A stretch of DNA of 45,539 bases, from the NCBI GenBank assembly GCA_036395115.1, contig DASWDU010000008.1, forward strand, positions 1-45,539, in the 5' to 3' direction. The notes under the pieces were generated by a model. It saw only the letters and a list, made by a program, of their open reading frames with translations, ran no database searches and was not told the DNA's origin. The DNA is from Thermoplasmata archaeon (lineage in GTDB: Archaea; Thermoplasmatota; Thermoplasmata; RBG-16-68-12). Position 1 is the stretch's first letter. Each line of letters starts with the position of its first letter. Positions 43,095 to 45,539 of the stretch are shown piece by piece. Position numbers and translations under genes: made by a program.

Positions 43095-44204
43095 ATGGAT
43101 TCGATCGTCAAGGAGGTCGTCACCCGGTCGGGTGGAGAACCTCGGGTGCCCGAGTCCCCCACACAGTTCCTCGGCGTCGGTGCCGAGGACGCCGAGCTCG
43201 AACGGATCCTCGCGAGCCTCCGCACGAACATCAAGATCCTCGGGATTGGGGGCGGCGGCTGCAACACGATCGACCGACTCGTCGAAGCCGGAATCGTGGG
43301 CGCGGAGCTGTACGCCGCGAACACGGACGCGCAACACCTGTTGACGATCCGCTCGCCGCACAAGCTCTTGTTGGGCCGGCGCGTGACCCGTGGACTCGGC
43401 GCGGGCGCTTTGCCGCAAGTCGGCGAAGAGTCCGCGCGGGAAGCGGCCGACGAAATCCGTTCCGTCGTGCAGGGCGCCGACATGATTTTCATCACGTGTG
43501 GCCTCGGGGGCGGCACGGGCACGGGCGGTGCCCCGGTCGTCGCGCAGCTTGCGAAGGAGGCCGGCGCGCTGACGATCGCGATCTGCACGTTCCCCTTCCG
43601 AGCCGAGGGCGCGATTCGCGCGGAGAACGCGGAGTTCGGCCTGGAGAAACTCCGGAGCTTCGCCGACACGGTCGTCGTGATCCCGAATGACAAACTGCTT
43701 GAACTCGTCCCGCGTCTCGCGTTGAATGCGGCATTCAAGGTCGCCGACGACGTCCTGATGCGGGCGATCAAGGGGATCACCGAAGTGATCACGAAGCCCG
43801 GACTCGTGAACCTGGACTTCAACGATATCAAGACGATCATGAAAGGGGGCGGCGTAGCGATGATCGGACTCGGGGAGAATGACCGCGACGACCGCGCGGA
43901 GGCGGCGATCGAAGAGGCGATTAACTCGCCCCTGATCGACGTCGACATCAGCCACGCGACCGGCGCCCTCGTGAACGTGACGGGCGGGAACGACATGAGC
44001 GTCTCCGAGGCCGAGAAGGTTTCCGAGATCGTGCAGGGCCGCATCGCGCCGAACGCCCGCATCATCTGGGGTGCGGCGATCGACCCGAGCCTCGAGCACA
44101 AGATCCGCGTCATGCTCATCCTGACCGGAGTGAGGTCGAAGCAGATCCTCGGACCCGGGGAACACCCGAGGGCGCCCCACGCGGGCGTCGACATCGTGAG
44201 GTGA
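43095..44204 (+). CDS. ftsZ: Cell-division GTPase FtsZ (paralog 2)
   Basis: The 369-residue protein has [23 protein letters not shown], the canonical signature GGGTGTGGAPVVAQLA and an intact T7 loop NLDFNDIKTIM. By eye about two thirds of aligned core residues are identical to paralog 1, closer than I would expect for the two standard archaeal FtsZ1/FtsZ2 classes, suggesting a lineage duplication. A good ribosome-binding site (GGAGGC) precedes ATG 43095. Its stop is next to secE, and FtsZ followed by secE and spt5 is a gene order found in many euryarchaea. It lacks a long C-terminal linker and ends AGVDIVR. Confidence 0.94.
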   Translation: MDSIVKEVVTRSGGEPRVPESPTQFLGVGAEDAELERILASLRTNIKILGIGGGGCNTIDRLVEAGIVGAELYAANTDAQHLLTIRSPHKLLLGRRVTRGLGAGALPQVGEESAREAADEIRSVVQGADMIFITCGLGGGTGTGGAPVVAQLAKEAGALTIAICTFPFRAEGAIRAENAEFGLEKLRSFADTVVVIPNDKLLELVPRLALNAAFKVADDVLMRAIKGITEVITKPGLVNLDFNDIKTIMKGGGVAMIGLGENDRDDRAEAAIEEAINSPLIDVDISHATGALVNVTGGNDMSVSEAEKVSEIVQGRIAPNARIIWGAAIDPSLEHKIRVMLILTGVRSKQILGPGEHPRAPHAGVDIVR

Positions 44205-44209
44205 GGACC

Positions 44210-44458
44210 GTGGCGGACATCGTGGACCGGAGCTGGGAAGTCCAGCGGCGGATCGAGGAGCGGGTGAAGCGGCTCGGGAAGGGCCGGTTCGGCCGCGTCC
44301 TCAAGATGGCCCGCAAGCCGACGTCGGACGAGTACTCGAAGGTCGTCTTGATTACCGGCCTCGGGATCGTCGCGATCGGCGCGCTCGGGTTCGTGATCTA
44401 CCTCGTCATGCGCTACGGGCCGGACGCGATTCGCCGGCTCTTCGGGATCGTGGGCTGA
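44210..44458 (+). CDS. secE: Protein translocase subunit SecE (Sec61 gamma)
   Basis: SecE clamps the SecY channel in the membrane. The 82-residue protein has an amphipathic N-terminal helix (SWEVQRRIEERVKRLGKG), the conserved KPTSDEYSKVV region before the membrane segment, and one hydrophobic helix (LITGLGIVAIGALGFVIYLV). GTG at 44210 follows GAGGTGAGG and gives the normal N-terminus; GTG at 44201 in frame would add three residues and overlap the ftsZ stop. It is flanked by ftsZ and spt5 in one operon. Confidence 0.9.
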   Translation: MADIVDRSWEVQRRIEERVKRLGKGRFGRVLKMARKPTSDEYSKVVLITGLGIVAIGALGFVIYLVMRYGPDAIRRLFGIVG

Positions 44459-44459
44459 C

Positions 44460-45383
44460 ATGGGTCTTCTCGACGACCTCTCGAAGCGGGAGCCAAAGTC
44501 CGAGCCAAAGGCAGAGCCCGTCGCGGGCCACTACGGCGTGAGGCTCGAGCTGAAGGAGGAGAAAGTCTCGCTGACCGCCGGTCAGACGCGGGAGTACGAC
44601 GTCCTCGTGACGAATAACGGCACGGAGGACGACACGATCCGGATCAAGGTCGACTTGGTCTACAATTCGGAGCTGCCCGACCCACCCGAGTGGACCGCGA
44701 AGCTGTTCGGCGTCGAGGAGAAGGTGTGGGACGTCACGTACACGAAGATCACGGAGAAAGAGTTCCTGCTCATCGCGGACGGGCAGCGGGAGATCACCCT
44801 GACGGTCACGTGCCCGAAAGGCGCGCGGTACGGGGACCGCCTGAACGTCGTCGTGAACGCGATCTCGAAAGGGGATCCCGGCGTCTTCGATGCAAAGACG
44901 CTGAGCTTCAGCGCCCGCCAAGCGATCCTCGCCGTCAAGTCGTCGATCGGCCATGAACGGGCCGTCGCGGACGCGATTTACGCCCGGGCGAAGGCGAAAG
45001 ACCTTGGCGTCTTTTCGATCCTCGTGCCCGCGAACTTCCGCGGATACGTCTACGTCGAGTCGATGAACCCGGACCGCCTCGAGGAGATCGTCCGCGGCCT
45101 CCGTCGCGCGCGCGGCGTCGTAAAGGGCGAAGGCGAATCGACGGGCATCGGATTCTCGGAGATCGAGGCGTACCTGACGCCGAAGCCGATCGTCAGCGGG
45201 ATTATGGAGGGCGACATCGTCGAACTCGTCGCCGGTCCGTTCAAGGGCGAGAAGGCTCGGGTGATGAAAATCGACGAGACGAAAGAGGAGATCACGGTCG
45301 AACTGTTCGAGGCGATGGTCCGGATCCCCGTGACCGTGCGGGGCGACAGCGTCCGCGTGTTGCAAAAGGAACAAGAGAAGTGA
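44460..45383 (+). CDS. spt5: Transcription elongation factor Spt5 with N-terminal Ig-like domain
   Basis: Spt5 binds RNA polymerase to increase processivity and link transcription to translation. Residues from about 153 to 240 form the NGN domain (ILAVKSSIGHERAVADAI and GYVYVESMNPDRLEEIVRGL), and residues from about 250 to 300 form the KOW domain (EGDIVELVAGPFKGEKARVM). Unusually, about 150 residues precede these: a charged leader and an Ig-like beta-sandwich (LTAGQTREYDVLVTNNGT, ITLTVTCPKGARYGDRLNV), similar in pattern to NEW3/CARDB-type domains. Typical archaeal Spt5 is about 150 residues. There is no stop or frameshift between parts. ATG 44460 lies one base after the secE stop. Confidence 0.9.
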   Translation: MGLLDDLSKREPKSEPKAEPVAGHYGVRLELKEEKVSLTAGQTREYDVLVTNNGTEDDTIRIKVDLVYNSELPDPPEWTAKLFGVEEKVWDVTYTKITEKEFLLIADGQREITLTVTCPKGARYGDRLNVVVNAISKGDPGVFDAKTLSFSARQAILAVKSSIGHERAVADAIYARAKAKDLGVFSILVPANFRGYVYVESMNPDRLEEIVRGLRRARGVVKGEGESTGIGFSEIEAYLTPKPIVSGIMEGDIVELVAGPFKGEKARVMKIDETKEEITVELFEAMVRIPVTVRGDSVRVLQKEQEK

Positions 45384-45392
45384 CTCGTCCTC

Positions 45393-45539
45393 TCAAGCCA
45401 CGGGGGGAACGGAGCGGTAGATCCTCCACGCGGTCCATGCCTGCCACACGAGTGCGGCGTACACGACGACGTGCTCGAGCAGCCGGTTGCTTGTGGCGAG
45501 GAACGCGACCGCGGCGGCCACGGTGATCCCGGCGAGGTA
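45393..45539 (-). CDS. C-terminal end of a membrane protein (partial)
   Basis: The minus strand is open from the window edge to TGA at 45395-45393 and encodes 48 residues with two hydrophobic segments (AGITVAAAVAFLATSNRLL and HVVVYAALVWQAWTAWRI). The tryptophan-rich end suggests an integral membrane protein. The rest of the gene is outside the window, so no family can be named. It converges on spt5 with a 9-nt gap. Confidence 0.55.
   Translation of the reverse strand, partial: YLAGITVAAAVAFLATSNRLLEHVVVYAALVWQAWTAWRIYRSVPPVA

Overview
The window is a high-GC archaeal chromosome segment. Archaeal markers are a Spt5 (NusG-like) factor next to SecE, a Rio1 kinase next to a Dim2/Pno1 KH protein, HerA, pantoate kinase, a DUF357 protein, two FtsZ genes and TATA-box promoters about 26-30 nt upstream of inferred transcript starts. 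It also carries bacterial-type DNA gyrase (gyrB-gyrA). That combination with high GC suggests an uncultured, high-GC Thermoplasmatota-like euryarchaeon; this is inference, not something the sequence proves.

Layout. 1-414: one copy of a dispersed, hairpin-rich element, then the ribosome-maturation pair rio1-dim2 and a helical hypothetical. 2441-8464: a TATA-driven pyruvate phosphate dikinase, a PrsW-like membrane protease, a FAH-family enzyme, a hypothetical, a tiny zinc-ribbon protein that other gene finders could miss, thymidylate kinase and a small ORF. 8465-9030: the second copy of the dispersed element. 9031-10521: herA. 10672-21343: a tightly packed, partly ATGA-overlapped cluster of two paralogous glycosyltransferases, a double aminoglycoside-phosphotransferase-fold kinase, two paralogous kinase-fold proteins whose catalytic HGD is HGT, a GalU-like nucleotidyltransferase and an ABC exporter, followed by a membrane-anchored, degenerate metallophosphoesterase. 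This is the best candidate for an undescribed system: cytoplasmic assembly and export of a glycosylated, possibly phosphorylated, surface or secreted molecule.

23336-29106: DUF357, then the CoA pair coaBC-pantoate kinase on the minus strand, divergent folC-nth, a relic of an M20 peptidase, and an enolase-superfamily (dipeptide epimerase-like) enzyme. 29114-34937: gyrB-gyrA on the minus strand, gyrA interrupted by a 459-residue intein with a LAGLIDADG endonuclease. 35182-40182: a cysteine island: cysS, cystathionine gamma-lyase/synthase, cystathionine beta-synthase and tRNA-Cys(GCA), with one membrane protein between them. 40442-45383: an HD phosphohydrolase, two tandem FtsZ paralogs, secE and an Spt5 with an extra N-terminal Ig-like domain. 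The window ends inside a minus-strand membrane-protein gene.

Motif readings, positions and hairpins were read directly from the sequence. Family names come from recognised motifs without database searches. Start codons are often uncertain because GTG and TTG are common and several transcripts look leaderless.
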